Numbered from the stretch's first letter, positions 7,257-13,658 are shown. The stretch: DNA of 27,156 nt from Ruminococcus sp. (GCA_003446315.1 DMBA01000356.1:1-27156); one strand, 5' to 3'. Notes: a model not told the origin generated them from the letters alone. Program-made: numbers and translations.

Positions 7257-7904
7257 TTATTCCTCCCCGTATAGCAATTCAAATGTGTTGTAATGATCGC
7301 CGGTGTAATAGATCAAGCCGTCATTGGAATATACGATTCGTTTGCTGCCGCGGGATGATTTCCCAAGTGTGTCAATATCACATTCGTGATACTCCCGCCC
7401 GTTTTTCTCCGGCAAATTGCCTTCATAATTGCCGAAATAGGAACCGCCGATGCAGCATCCCGGCGCATATGGCTCCAAAGAACCGCCTGTCCAGCCGAGC
7501 TTCTGCGCCTCTTTTTTTGTGATGAAATTCGACGGCAGTTCACCATATGTGTAAAGATACAGCGAAACATCTTCCTTTGTTGTGTATACGCCGTCTTTAT
7601 CAATCGTGCCTTCCGTCTGCAAGGGTGCTGTCTCTGTGAGCGTGCCGGCTTCGTAGTTTGTTTCTGTCGTATCTGCTGTCGTTTCGTCCGTTTCTGCGGA
7701 TTCCGTGACCGCTGTCGTATCTGTTTCCGGCGGAAGCGTTTCTGTTGATCGGGTCGCGGGCGGATTGGGTGCGGCAGTTTCAATCACCAGAGAATATTCC
7801 GGTTCTGTCTCCGCTATGGAGTCAGCCGGCTGTGTGCGCTTGCCTGCACATCCTGTCAGCAATGCCGGAAGCAGCGGCAGCAGGATCCAGTGTTTCAGTT
7901 TCAT
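7257..7904 (-). CDS. Lipoprotein-anchored barnase-type ribonuclease
   Basis: A secreted guanyl-specific-type RNase predicted to be tethered to the outer face of the membrane. Residues 1-19 form a lipoprotein signal with lipobox LLTGC (Cys19). Residues ~25-100 are a Thr/Glu-rich spacer. Residues ~101-215 align with barnase from its first helix to the end: LPSNFITKKEAQKLGW, then GGSYFGNYEGNLPEKNGR, then DHYNTFELLYG. The catalytic set appears complete: Lys130 (barnase Lys27), Arg170 (Arg69), Glu174 (Glu73), Arg185 (Arg83), Arg189 (Arg87) and His204 (His102). The Cys150-Cys151 pair and Cys175 are absent from classical barnase. The barstar gene follows after two bases. The start is ATG 7904 with a GGGGGG-type site upstream. 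The role may be RNA scavenging or attack on competitors. Confidence 0.93.
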   Translation of the reverse strand: MKLKHWILLPLLPALLTGCAGKRTQPADSIAETEPEYSLVIETAAPNPPATRSTETLPPETDTTAVTESAETDETTADTTETNYEAGTLTETAPLQTEGTIDKDGVYTTKEDVSLYLYTYGELPSNFITKKEAQKLGWTGGSLEPYAPGCCIGGSYFGNYEGNLPEKNGREYHECDIDTLGKSSRGSKRIVYSNDGLIYYTGDHYNTFELLYGEE

Positions 7905-7939
7905 ATGATTCCCCCCTTTGCTTTAAGCCTCAACATCTT

Positions 7940-7968
7940 ATTATACCATATATTGTGTCAAAAAGCAA
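7940..7968 (-). promoter_or_regulatory. Extended -10 sigma-A promoter of barnase-barstar
   Basis: The minus strand carries TTGCTT (7968-7963), a 17-base spacer and TATAAT (7945-7940) preceded by TGG, an extended -10. It lies about 36 bases before the barnase start, giving a short leader. Confidence 0.75.
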
Positions 7969-8020
7969 TCATTCTCACCGAATTTACACAAGCGCATCCG
8001 GCGGACTTTAGATCATTTGC

Positions 8021-8037
8021 AGCGGGGCTTCCCCGCT
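8021..8037. other. GC-rich short-loop hairpin upstream of the MATE promoter
   Basis: AGCGGGG (8021-8027) and CCCCGCT (8031-8037) flank a three-base loop. It lies 13 bases before the -35 box, between two divergent promoters. No T-run follows, so it is not an obvious terminator; an operator role is possible. Confidence 0.4.
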
Positions 8038-8049
8038 CTCCCGGGCAGC

Positions 8050-8078
8050 TTGACAAACACAGACACTTACACTATAAT
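8050..8078 (+). promoter_or_regulatory. Perfect-consensus sigma-A promoter of the MATE gene
   Basis: TTGACA (8050-8055), exactly 17 bases, then TATAAT (8073-8078): both hexamers and the spacing are ideal. Such promoters are usually held in check by a repressor or drive constitutive expression. Confidence 0.88.
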
Positions 8079-8109
8079 ATAAGACAGCAAAATGAAGTGA
8101 GGTTTCCTT

Positions 8110-9468
8110 ATGGATCAAAAAACACAATATGAAAAAATGGCGGATACGCCGATTCCCAGATTGATTCTGGGTCTTTCTTTGCCTGCGATCATCTCGATGC
8201 TCGTCACCAATATCTATAATCTCGTTGATACCGCGTTCGTCGGCAGGCTCGGTACCAGTGCAAGCGGCGCGGTCGGTGTGGTGTTCGGCTTCATGGCGAT
8301 CATTCAGGCATTCGGCTTCCTGTTCGGTCAGGGCGCGGGCAGTATCCTTTCCAGAGCGCTCGGCAAGCGGGATACCGATTCAGCTTCTATCCATGCGACT
8401 GCCGGCTTTTTCGCATCGTTTCTCTGCGGTACACTTATCTGTATTCTCGGTTTCATCTTTCTGGATCAGATCGTGTTTTGGCTCGGCAGCACCGATACCA
8501 TCGCCCCTTATGCGAAAACTTATATCTCCTATATCCTCGTATCTGCGCCGTTTATGTGCTCCTGTCTGACGCTGAACAATCTCCTGCGCTATGAGGGCAA
8601 AGCCTTTTTGGGCATGATCGGCTTGATGATCGGGGCGCTGCTGAATATGCTCGGCGATCCGATCCTGATGTTTGCCTGCAAACTGGGAATCGCCGGTGCC
8701 GGATTATCTACTGCACTCAGCCAACTGATTAGCTGGGGCATCCTTTTGCGGATGTTTGTTTCCGGTAAAACAGAAACGAAAATCACCTTTCAGAATGCAC
8801 GGCACATCACGCCTGCTATGCTTGGCAATATTATAGCAACCGGCTTCCCAAGTCTGCTGCGGCAGGCGCTCAACAGCATCACGACAGTGCTTTTGAATAG
8901 CTGCTGCGCGGTTTACGGCGATGCTGCCGTCGCCGCAATGAGCATTGTCTCCAGAATCGTTTTCTTTGCCTTTTCCGTTGCTTTGGGAGTCGGGCAGGGA
9001 TTCCAGCCGGTTTCTGCGTTCAGTTACGGCGCAAAAAAATATGCCAGACTGCGCGAAAGTTTCCGCTTTGCCTGTCTGGTATCTGAGGGCATCATCATCG
9101 TGAGCTGCAGTGTCCTGATGATCGGTTCCGGCATGCTGATCGGCTTGTTCCGCGATGATCCGGATGTCATTGCGATCGGGACAAGAGCCCTGCGCTTGCA
9201 GGCACTTGCAACACTCGTTCTGCCGCCGTGCATGGTCGTTGAGATGCTGTTTCAAAGCACCGGAAAACGACTCGGTGCCAGCATTTTGTCATCGCTGCGA
9301 AACGGCTTATTCTTCATTCCGGCTTTGCTGATCCTGCCGCAAATCAGAGGACTTGCCGGCATTCAGGAAGCGCAGCCCGTTTCTTTGCTGCTCTCTGTTC
9401 CGTTTGTATTCGCATTCGCTGCTGTATTCTTCCGGAAGCTGCCCCGTGAAGATGCAGTCCGTCAATGA
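8110..9468 (+). CDS. MATE-family multidrug/metabolite efflux transporter
   Basis: A 452-residue inner-membrane antiporter that would export drugs or metabolites using a cation gradient. About 12 hydrophobic segments fill the sequence in two similar halves. MATE-typical features are the N-terminal PIPRLILGLSLPAIISMLVTN, then YNLVDTAFVGRLGTSASGAVG, and in the second half a GVGQGFQPVSAFSYGAKKY segment equivalent to the family's GxxQGxxPxxxYxxGAK. Length is normal. The start is ATG 8110 with AGTGAGG upstream. It is monocistronic, with its own perfect promoter and terminator. I see no adjacent MarR or TetR regulator, so the inducer and substrate remain open. Confidence 0.93.
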   Translation: MDQKTQYEKMADTPIPRLILGLSLPAIISMLVTNIYNLVDTAFVGRLGTSASGAVGVVFGFMAIIQAFGFLFGQGAGSILSRALGKRDTDSASIHATAGFFASFLCGTLICILGFIFLDQIVFWLGSTDTIAPYAKTYISYILVSAPFMCSCLTLNNLLRYEGKAFLGMIGLMIGALLNMLGDPILMFACKLGIAGAGLSTALSQLISWGILLRMFVSGKTETKITFQNARHITPAMLGNIIATGFPSLLRQALNSITTVLLNSCCAVYGDAAVAAMSIVSRIVFFAFSVALGVGQGFQPVSAFSYGAKKYARLRESFRFACLVSEGIIIVSCSVLMIGSGMLIGLFRDDPDVIAIGTRALRLQALATLVLPPCMVVEMLFQSTGKRLGASILSSLRNGLFFIPALLILPQIRGLAGIQEAQPVSLLLSVPFVFAFAAVFFRKLPREDAVRQ

Positions 9469-9487
9469 ATCGGCATCACACAATATA

Positions 9488-9535
9488 AAAAACATCGGTC
9501 AACGCACTCGCAGCGTCAGCCGATGTTTTTGTTTT
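9488..9535. terminator. Bidirectional terminator between convergent genes
   Basis: AAAAACATCGG (9488-9498) pairs with CCGATGTTTTT (9520-9530). T-runs lie on both strands beside the stem, so it can serve the MATE gene and the convergent gene ending at 9544. Confidence 0.85.
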
Positions 9536-9543
9536 TCAGAAGA

Positions 9544-10605
9544 TCACAGCGCATGCGCACCGACCGCCGGTGTCCCGATTTCCCATAAATATCGGAATTC
9601 GTTTTCAAAAAGATGATAAAAATGCGTATCTGCTTCCGGATACAAATAAAAATTCTCCTCTACATATCCGTTGCCGTATGTATAAAACCCGACCCGCATC
9701 GCTGCCTGTGCCGGCGATATCGCATGAAACTGAAAATAATTGCGCAGGATCGGCAGATTGGATGTGCGCACTTCCACAGAATCCGGATAGCGTTCCTGAA
9801 ATGCACACCAATATGCGATCCGCTGCTCTTTGGTCAGAATAAACCGATCACTGTGCCGCATATGCGGAGACATCTCCTCTGCTGACATACCGCCGTCTGT
9901 CAGCACGCGCAGTTTCACGCCGTTCCGGATCAGTTTCAGCAGGATGTCGATGCGGTCTGTATGGCTCAGAAGCGTATCGCCGGAATGAAATGCCATATCA
10001 AGCCCGTTGAGCGCTTGCAGATCATGCATATTCCGGTGCAGCCATTCCGTTGTGGAAATCTGCTGATAACGTGCTGATTCGGGATGCTGCACCGCAAATA
10101 TGCCGTTTACTTCGCCGATCCGTTCCCCGAAAATCGCCCAGAGCAGCAGCAGCAGGATCAATCGGTAAACATGCTGCGGCTGATTGGCTGCATAAATTGC
10201 ATCGGAAAACAGCTTCGGATATCGCGCTGCATCCAATGGGATCAACGCTGAAACGGCTGTAAAATCGGGCACAAGAAACTGTCCGGAAAGATACTGTATC
10301 CAGCGTTCACAGGCTGCCGCATCGTGCAGATAAGCTGCGATCAGTGTCAGCTCTGCCTGATGCGCCCTGCTGAACGTCTGATCCTTTGCATAACGAACAA
10401 TATTTCCATTCAGAAACGATGTGCGGGCATTCCGGAAATCGGTATCTGCACAATAGATAAAATCCAGCAGATGCGCGGAATCTGCCTGCCGCAGTTCCGC
10501 CGGAAACAGCATTTGCAGAAACGTCTGCTTCCGGACAGCCGGACACAAACATTCTTTCAGCAGATTCAATGTCAGACGGTTTGCATTTTGCAGCGGTTCA
10601 CGCAT
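9544..10605 (-). CDS. Unrecognised 353-residue protein, two-part architecture
   Basis: I do not recognise a named family with confidence. The N-terminal ~150 residues look all-helical (LTLNLLKECL, NARTSFLNGNIVRYAKDQTF). A short, very hydrophobic LLLLLLWAIFG segment follows at about 160-170. The C-terminal ~150 residues look alpha/beta: FHSGDTLLSHTDRIDILLKLIRNGVKLRVLTDGG, then WCAFQERYPDSVEVRTSNLPILRNYFQFH and RVGFYTYGNGYVEENFYLYPE. The alternation of strands with a GVKLRVL step recalls degenerate phospholipase-D-like folds, but no HKD motif is visible, so this is only a guess. I chose ATG 10605 because GGGGGTGG lies six bases upstream; the in-frame ATG at 10620 overlaps that site. A palindrome lies just upstream. 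Confidence 0.75.
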   Translation of the reverse strand: MREPLQNANRLTLNLLKECLCPAVRKQTFLQMLFPAELRQADSAHLLDFIYCADTDFRNARTSFLNGNIVRYAKDQTFSRAHQAELTLIAAYLHDAAACERWIQYLSGQFLVPDFTAVSALIPLDAARYPKLFSDAIYAANQPQHVYRLILLLLLWAIFGERIGEVNGIFAVQHPESARYQQISTTEWLHRNMHDLQALNGLDMAFHSGDTLLSHTDRIDILLKLIRNGVKLRVLTDGGMSAEEMSPHMRHSDRFILTKEQRIAYWCAFQERYPDSVEVRTSNLPILRNYFQFHAISPAQAAMRVGFYTYGNGYVEENFYLYPEADTHFYHLFENEFRYLWEIGTPAVGAHAL

Positions 10606-10637
10606 ACACGCCACCCCCATTCAGCGTCTTTTCAGCA

Positions 10638-10663
10638 CGGATGCAGCATGCATCGTGCATCCG
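10638..10663. repeat. 26-base near-palindrome upstream of the unrecognised gene
   Basis: CGGATGCA (10638-10645) and TGCATCCG (10656-10663) flank a centre containing ATGCAT. It lies 33 bases before the chosen start of the leftward gene and could be an operator or an mRNA hairpin. The 9-mer GTGCATCCG is shared with the inverted repeat at 3942-4015. Confidence 0.5.
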
Positions 10664-10689
10664 CAAATCAAATTTGTGCGCATATTTTC

Positions 10690-10719
10690 TTGCTTTCAGC
10701 ATATCATATATGGTATAAA
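10690..10719 (+). promoter_or_regulatory. Possible promoter of the small exported protein gene
   Basis: TTGCTT (10690-10695), an 18-base spacer and TATAAA (10714-10719) lie about 50 bases before the ATG at 10770. The -35 is moderate. Confidence 0.45.
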
Positions 10720-10769
10720 AAATACAAAGGAAACCGATCCGCAGCCATCATGAAAGTGAGGAATGCAAT

Positions 10770-11015
10770 ATGAAAAAAAGTGTCACATTTTTGGGTGTAT
10801 TGGCAGTATTGTGTGCCGGTTTCGGTCATGCACCTGCGCAGGATCATGCAGTTCCGCCGGATCCTTGTTCCGATCCGGCGCGTTATCAGATCACGCTGCC
10901 TTCCCGGGAGGAACTGGCATCCGATCTGACAGAGATCGGTGAAGCGCTTTCCCGTCTGGCAGATGCGTTTGAAATCACGCGCATTCCTGCTGACCAGACC
11001 GGCGCAGCAGACTGA
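10770..11015 (+). CDS. Small exported protein of unknown function, 81 aa
   Basis: The product begins with a typical signal peptide (MKKSVTFLGVLAVLCAGFGHAPA) with probable cleavage after APA, near residue 23. The mature part is ~58 residues: a Pro/Asp-rich start and a predicted amphipathic helix (REELASDLTEIGEALSRLADAF). A GTGAGG ribosome binding site precedes ATG 10770. I recognise no family. The gene stands alone between a divergent gene and a convergent thiT. A strong-looking promoter on the opposite strand begins just after its stop and would produce antisense RNA over the whole gene. Confidence 0.6.
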   Translation: MKKSVTFLGVLAVLCAGFGHAPAQDHAVPPDPCSDPARYQITLPSREELASDLTEIGEALSRLADAFEITRIPADQTGAAD

Positions 11016-11027
11016 CGGTGTGCCTAT

Positions 11028-11056
11028 ATTATAACACAGATGCTGCATTTTTGCAA
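11028..11056 (-). promoter_or_regulatory. Minus-strand promoter antisense to the small exported protein gene
   Basis: TTGCAA (11056-11051), a 17-base spacer and a perfect TATAAT (11033-11028) preceded by TGT (extended -10) lie on the minus strand. RNA from it would start near 11021, cross the small gene in antisense and could continue to the leftward gene that starts at 10605. Confidence 0.55.
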
Positions 11057-11080
11057 GCAATCCGGTCAGAGAGCGCATGC

Positions 11081-11116
11081 AAAAAATGCTGCCCTGAACA
11101 CAGATTCGGGGCAGCA
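11081..11116 (-). terminator. Rho-independent terminator of thiT
   Basis: On the minus strand a 12-pair stem (11116-11105 with 11098-11087, core TGCTGCCC/GGGCAGCA, one G-T pair) is followed by six T. It begins nine bases after the thiT stop. Confidence 0.88.
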
Positions 11117-11124
11117 CGGCTGTT

Positions 11125-11733
11125 TTAGTTTGCTTCTGAAAGCTGCGGTGCGATCATCCGGCGCATCTGCGGCACCTGATACAGGATCACGGCAGCGGCG
11201 ACTGTCAGGATGATCTCCGGCAGCATATATGCGCCGTTATAGACAGCGCTGTAAACATACTTATTCTCTGCAACAAAGCTGAGGTCATCCCAGATCTTTC
11301 CCGTTGATGCAAACACGACAACACCACTCAGGAAATGCGACAAGAATCGCAGCAGCAATGCAATGACCGTTCCGGCGATCCAGCCGCCCAGTCCCTTTTT
11401 GCGGAACATACCGGCAAGTCCGATCACTGTATATGCGAGGAAATAATCAAACAGAATGCAGGCGATCAGCATGCCTGCGGTCAAGCCCCAGCCGAACAAG
11501 CCATCCTTGACCACGCCCTGCACGAACTGAAAGACCGCAAACAGCAGCGAAACGCCAAGCCCTTTCGGTACGCCGTATTTGATGCTGAACAGGCAGATCG
11601 GCAGCATGGAAACCAGCGTGATCGAGCCGCCGAACGGCAGGATCTTCTGGAACGGCGTAATCAGACTGAGGGCAATTGCGAGTGCCAGCATCATTGCGCC
11701 TTCTACCAGCATTTTTGTTTTTGTTTGTTTCAT
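11125..11733 (-). CDS. thiT: Thiamine ECF transporter substrate-binding subunit ThiT
   Basis: The membrane S-component that binds thiamine and joins a shared ECF energising module (EcfA/A'/T, not in this window) for uptake. The 202 residues contain about six hydrophobic segments. Family hallmarks are GGSITLVSMLPICLFSIKYG near the N terminus and, toward the C terminus, RFLSHFLSGVVVF and YSAVYNGAYMLPE, which in the family contribute the thiamine-binding site. The start is ATG 11733 with GGAAAGGATG upstream. An upstream TPP riboswitch with a terminator strongly supports the substrate assignment: thiamine pyrophosphate should switch transcription off. Confidence 0.94.
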   Translation of the reverse strand: MKQTKTKMLVEGAMMLALAIALSLITPFQKILPFGGSITLVSMLPICLFSIKYGVPKGLGVSLLFAVFQFVQGVVKDGLFGWGLTAGMLIACILFDYFLAYTVIGLAGMFRKKGLGGWIAGTVIALLLRFLSHFLSGVVVFASTGKIWDDLSFVAENKYVYSAVYNGAYMLPEIILTVAAAVILYQVPQMRRMIAPQLSEAN

Positions 11734-11771
11734 TTTACAACATCCTTTCCAATCTTCGGGCAGCTATGCGC

Positions 11772-11801
11772 AAAAAAATGCCGCAGATCAAGCTGCGGCA
11801 T
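11772..11801 (-). terminator. Riboswitch-controlled terminator before thiT
   Basis: On the minus strand ATGCCGCAG (11801-11793) pairs with CTGCGGCAT (11787-11779) and is followed by seven T. It sits between the TPP aptamer and the thiT ribosome binding site, the standard expression platform for transcriptional control. Confidence 0.9.
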
Positions 11802-11810
11802 GGTTTTCAT

Positions 11811-11900
11811 CCCAAACTCCCTACGGCGGCATTATCCGCATCAGGTTACGGGTCGGTACATCGCTGCACCCTCTCAGCCTGCCACACAAGCTCCCCTCTG
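11811..11900 (-). ncRNA. TPP riboswitch (THI element)
   Basis: On the minus strand the conserved aptamer blocks appear in order: GGGGAGC (11896-11890), CTGAGA (11877-11872), ACCTGATGCGG (11846-11836), GGATAATGCC (11837-11828) and CGTAGGGA (11825-11818). The predicted transcription start, near 11899, places the 5' end of the RNA almost at the aptamer itself. It controls thiT through the terminator that follows. Confidence 0.95.
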
Positions 11901-11905
11901 CCGTC

Positions 11906-11934
11906 ATTATAGCACAAAAATGCAAAAAATGCAA
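11906..11934 (-). promoter_or_regulatory. Extended -10 promoter of the thiT riboswitch RNA
   Basis: TTGCAT (11934-11929), a 17-base spacer and TATAAT (11911-11906) preceded by TGC, all on the minus strand directly upstream of the TPP aptamer. Confidence 0.8.
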
Positions 11935-11988
11935 GAGGTTACGCCAAAAAGCGGCATATCTGTTCATCGGTGCATTCAGAATGCATGC

Positions 11989-12234
11989 TTATTCGGAAAG
12001 ATAATTCCGGACAAGCACCTGCATCAATTCATCGCGGTCGATGTGACGGATCAGGCTGCGGGCATTCTTATGGACGGTAATGTATGTGGGGTCTTCCGAG
12101 AGAATATAGCCCACGATCTGATTGATCGGATTATATCCCTTTTCATTCAGCGCATCATAAACCGTGCGCATGGTTTGCAGCATTTCTTTCTCGCGTTCTT
12201 CGGAAAGCGAAAACGTAATGGTTTTATCTGACAT
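11989..12234 (-). CDS. ireB: IreB family regulatory phosphoprotein (UPF0297)
   Basis: A small cytosolic protein. In Enterococcus the homologue IreB is phosphorylated by the PASTA kinase IreK and tunes envelope-stress and cephalosporin tolerance. The 81 residues follow the family closely: a Thr-rich N terminus ([13 protein letters not shown]), [31 protein letters not shown], then [22 protein letters not shown]. Thr5 and Thr7 are candidate phosphorylation sites by position. AGAAAGGAG lies upstream of ATG 12234. In many Firmicutes ireB leads an operon with ruvX; here it stands alone. A small palindrome (11971-11985) follows the stop, but no clear terminator does. Confidence 0.93.
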   Translation of the reverse strand: MSDKTITFSLSEEREKEMLQTMRTVYDALNEKGYNPINQIVGYILSEDPTYITVHKNARSLIRHIDRDELMQVLVRNYLSE

Positions 12235-12297
12235 TTACAACGGCTCCTTTCTGTGCCAATTCTTCAAAATTCAAACTTCATACATCTTCCCGTTTAT

Positions 12298-12326
12298 ATT
12301 ATACCGCAAACATCCAAAATCTTCAA
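12298..12326 (-). promoter_or_regulatory. Sigma-A promoter of ireB
   Basis: TTGAAG (12326-12321), a 17-base spacer and TATAAT (12303-12298) lie on the minus strand about 65 bases before the ireB start. Confidence 0.7.
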
Positions 12327-12372
12327 GTCATTCCGAAAAAACCGGCATTATTACCATTTCAGTCGCACATAT

Positions 12373-12391
12373 TTTGTATATGATATACAAA
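12373..12391. promoter_or_regulatory. 19-base perfect palindrome, possible operator
   Basis: TTTGTATAT (12373-12381) and ATATACAAA (12383-12391) are perfectly complementary around one central base, about 47 bases upstream of the ireB -35 box. It is shaped like a site for a dimeric repressor. The rest of the 331-base gap between ireB and the dockerin gene holds a second inverted repeat (ACTGTCA 12415-12421 with TGACAGT 12428-12434) and the hairpin at 12502-12529, and no gene. Confidence 0.45.
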
Positions 12392-12501
12392 TCATCCTGA
12401 TGCTGACGACTGCAACTGTCAGGCAGATGACAGTCAAATGGCCGCACAGGTTCGTATCGTATAGGGAAGGGAAAGAGCAGCAAGGGCATGCATGCACAAA
12501 G

Positions 12502-12529
12502 CCGCAGCACCCCTTTCGGAATGCTGCGG
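12502..12529 (-). terminator. Hairpin after the secreted dockerin gene, probable weak terminator
   Basis: CCGCAGCA (12502-12509) pairs with TGCTGCGG (12522-12529), about 36 bases downstream of the leftward dockerin gene. The tail on the minus strand is only CTTTGTG, so termination may be inefficient. Confidence 0.5.
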
Positions 12530-12565
12530 TTTGCATACAGGTCATATCAAGCGGGTTGCATAAGA

Positions 12566-13402
12566 TTATGCAGGCAGGATATCGCGCCACATGATGATGT
12601 CATTCAGCACATCATTCCGGAGATAGAACAGCAGGATATACTGCGCATCCAGCGATGTGACCGCACCGTCGCCGTCGAGATCTCCACCGGCAAGCGGCTC
12701 TGTTCCGTTGTCGAGTGCAAGATCAAGTGAATTGTTCAGAACAAGCTGTGCATCGAGTGAATCAATTTTTCCGTCCTTGTTGATATCGCCGCGCATCGGA
12801 TAAAGACTGGCATCGCCGGCATCCGTCCACATCAACATGACATGCAGGTCATAGTTTTCATCTAAATCATCAAAGTCACAAGCATCGACATGGATGAACT
12901 CAAGATATTTCATAACTTCTGTGTCACCGCGCCAACTGTCTGTTGCCCGGTCATAGCTGTCCGGCAAAAAATAAACACAAATCATATTGGTATAGCGACC
13001 TATTTTTTGTAGGATCATGCGTGCCTGAATTTGACGGTCAGCAATAAACGCTTTCAGGTTTTCTATAAGCTGAACTTCTTCTTCCGTCAGCACGGTAAAT
13101 ACAACACTCGGATAGTGATATTTGATCGTATTTTCAACATATTCTGTCAGCTCAGTGCGGACTGCGTCTGCATCTGTTTTTGTGCTGCATATAATTGTCA
13201 GGAATTCGGAAGAAGCAGAATTTGGAAACAAATCTTCGCTTATATAAAGCACAGGAAGCGCCTGTTCTTCAATATATGCTTTCACCTGTTCGCACATCAC
13301 TTGAAGAGTGGGCGTGCGCGGAGTCTCGTCCGCAGAAACTGTCATCACACAACTCATCACAGCAACCATGACCGACAAGAATAATGTCAGTATTTTTTTC
13401 AT
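12566..13402 (-). CDS. Secreted protein with unknown N-terminal domain and C-terminal type I dockerin
   Basis: A 278-residue exported protein. A signal peptide occupies residues 1-24 (cleavage near TVSA). Residues ~28-195 form an alpha/beta region I do not recognise, with TPTLQVMCEQVKAYIEEQ, FLTIICSTKTDADAVRTEL and an acidic DACDFDDLDENYD stretch. Residues 203-265 are a dockerin: calcium loops DINKDGKIDSLDAQ and DLDGDGAVTSLDAQ, each with its following helix. It should bind a type I cohesin on a scaffoldin that is not in this window. I chose ATG 13402 because AAAGG lies nine bases before it; the in-frame ATG at 13411 overlaps that site. The promoter contains a 15-base homopolymer, so expression may vary by slippage. 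Confidence 0.85.
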   Translation of the reverse strand: MKKILTLFLSVMVAVMSCVMTVSADETPRTPTLQVMCEQVKAYIEEQALPVLYISEDLFPNSASSEFLTIICSTKTDADAVRTELTEYVENTIKYHYPSVVFTVLTEEEVQLIENLKAFIADRQIQARMILQKIGRYTNMICVYFLPDSYDRATDSWRGDTEVMKYLEFIHVDACDFDDLDENYDLHVMLMWTDAGDASLYPMRGDINKDGKIDSLDAQLVLNNSLDLALDNGTEPLAGGDLDGDGAVTSLDAQYILLFYLRNDVLNDIIMWRDILPA

Positions 13403-13470
13403 AATAATCATCCTTTCTTAAAACATGCAAGGCTTGTTTTTTTGACTGAGAAACCTTTGTTTCTATCTCC

Positions 13471-13501
13471 ATTATAGCAAAAAAAAAAAAAAATAAGTCA
13501 A
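13471..13501 (-). promoter_or_regulatory. Promoter of the secreted dockerin gene with homopolymeric spacer
   Basis: TTGACT (13501-13496), a 19-base spacer and TATAAT (13476-13471) preceded by TGC lie on the minus strand. Fifteen of the spacer bases are a T run, and the spacer is two bases longer than optimal. The extended -10 could partly compensate. Confidence 0.75.
13479..13493. repeat. 15-base A/T homopolymer inside a promoter spacer
   Basis: Fifteen consecutive A on the plus strand between the -35 and -10 boxes of the dockerin gene. Tracts of this length are prone to slipped-strand mispairing. Confidence 0.9.
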
Positions 13502-13604
13502 TACACAAAATGTTCAATTTCACCATATCATTTTTAGTGAAATAGTTATCATAATTCGCACAATATTGCAAAAAAGGATGCATTTGCGTTTCATTGCATA
13601 AAAC

Positions 13605-13636
13605 AAGAGGTGAAACCGCTGCCGGCTCCACCTCTT
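13605..13636 (-). terminator. Terminator of the nfeD-SPFH operon
   Basis: AAGAGGTG (13605-13612) pairs with CACCTCTT (13629-13636), 22 bases downstream of the SPFH gene, followed on the minus strand by GTTTTATG. The stem is solid and the T-run moderate. Confidence 0.65.
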
Positions 13637-13658
13637 ATCAATGTTTCAGACAATACGC

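Noticed and set aside
11021..11056. Type I toxin-antitoxin reading of the small exported gene and its antisense promoter
   Set aside because: The 81-residue product has a cleavable signal peptide and a polar mature part, not the short hydrophobic peptide typical of type I toxins. Kept only as an antisense-control finding.
11971..11985. Small palindrome after ireB as a terminator
   Set aside because: TGCATTC and GAATGCA with a one-base centre cannot form a normal loop, and no T-run follows directly.
11335..12231. Rightward open frame of 298 codons over thiT, the riboswitch and ireB
   Set aside because: It runs across a riboswitch, two promoters and two well-identified leftward genes, so it cannot be a real gene.
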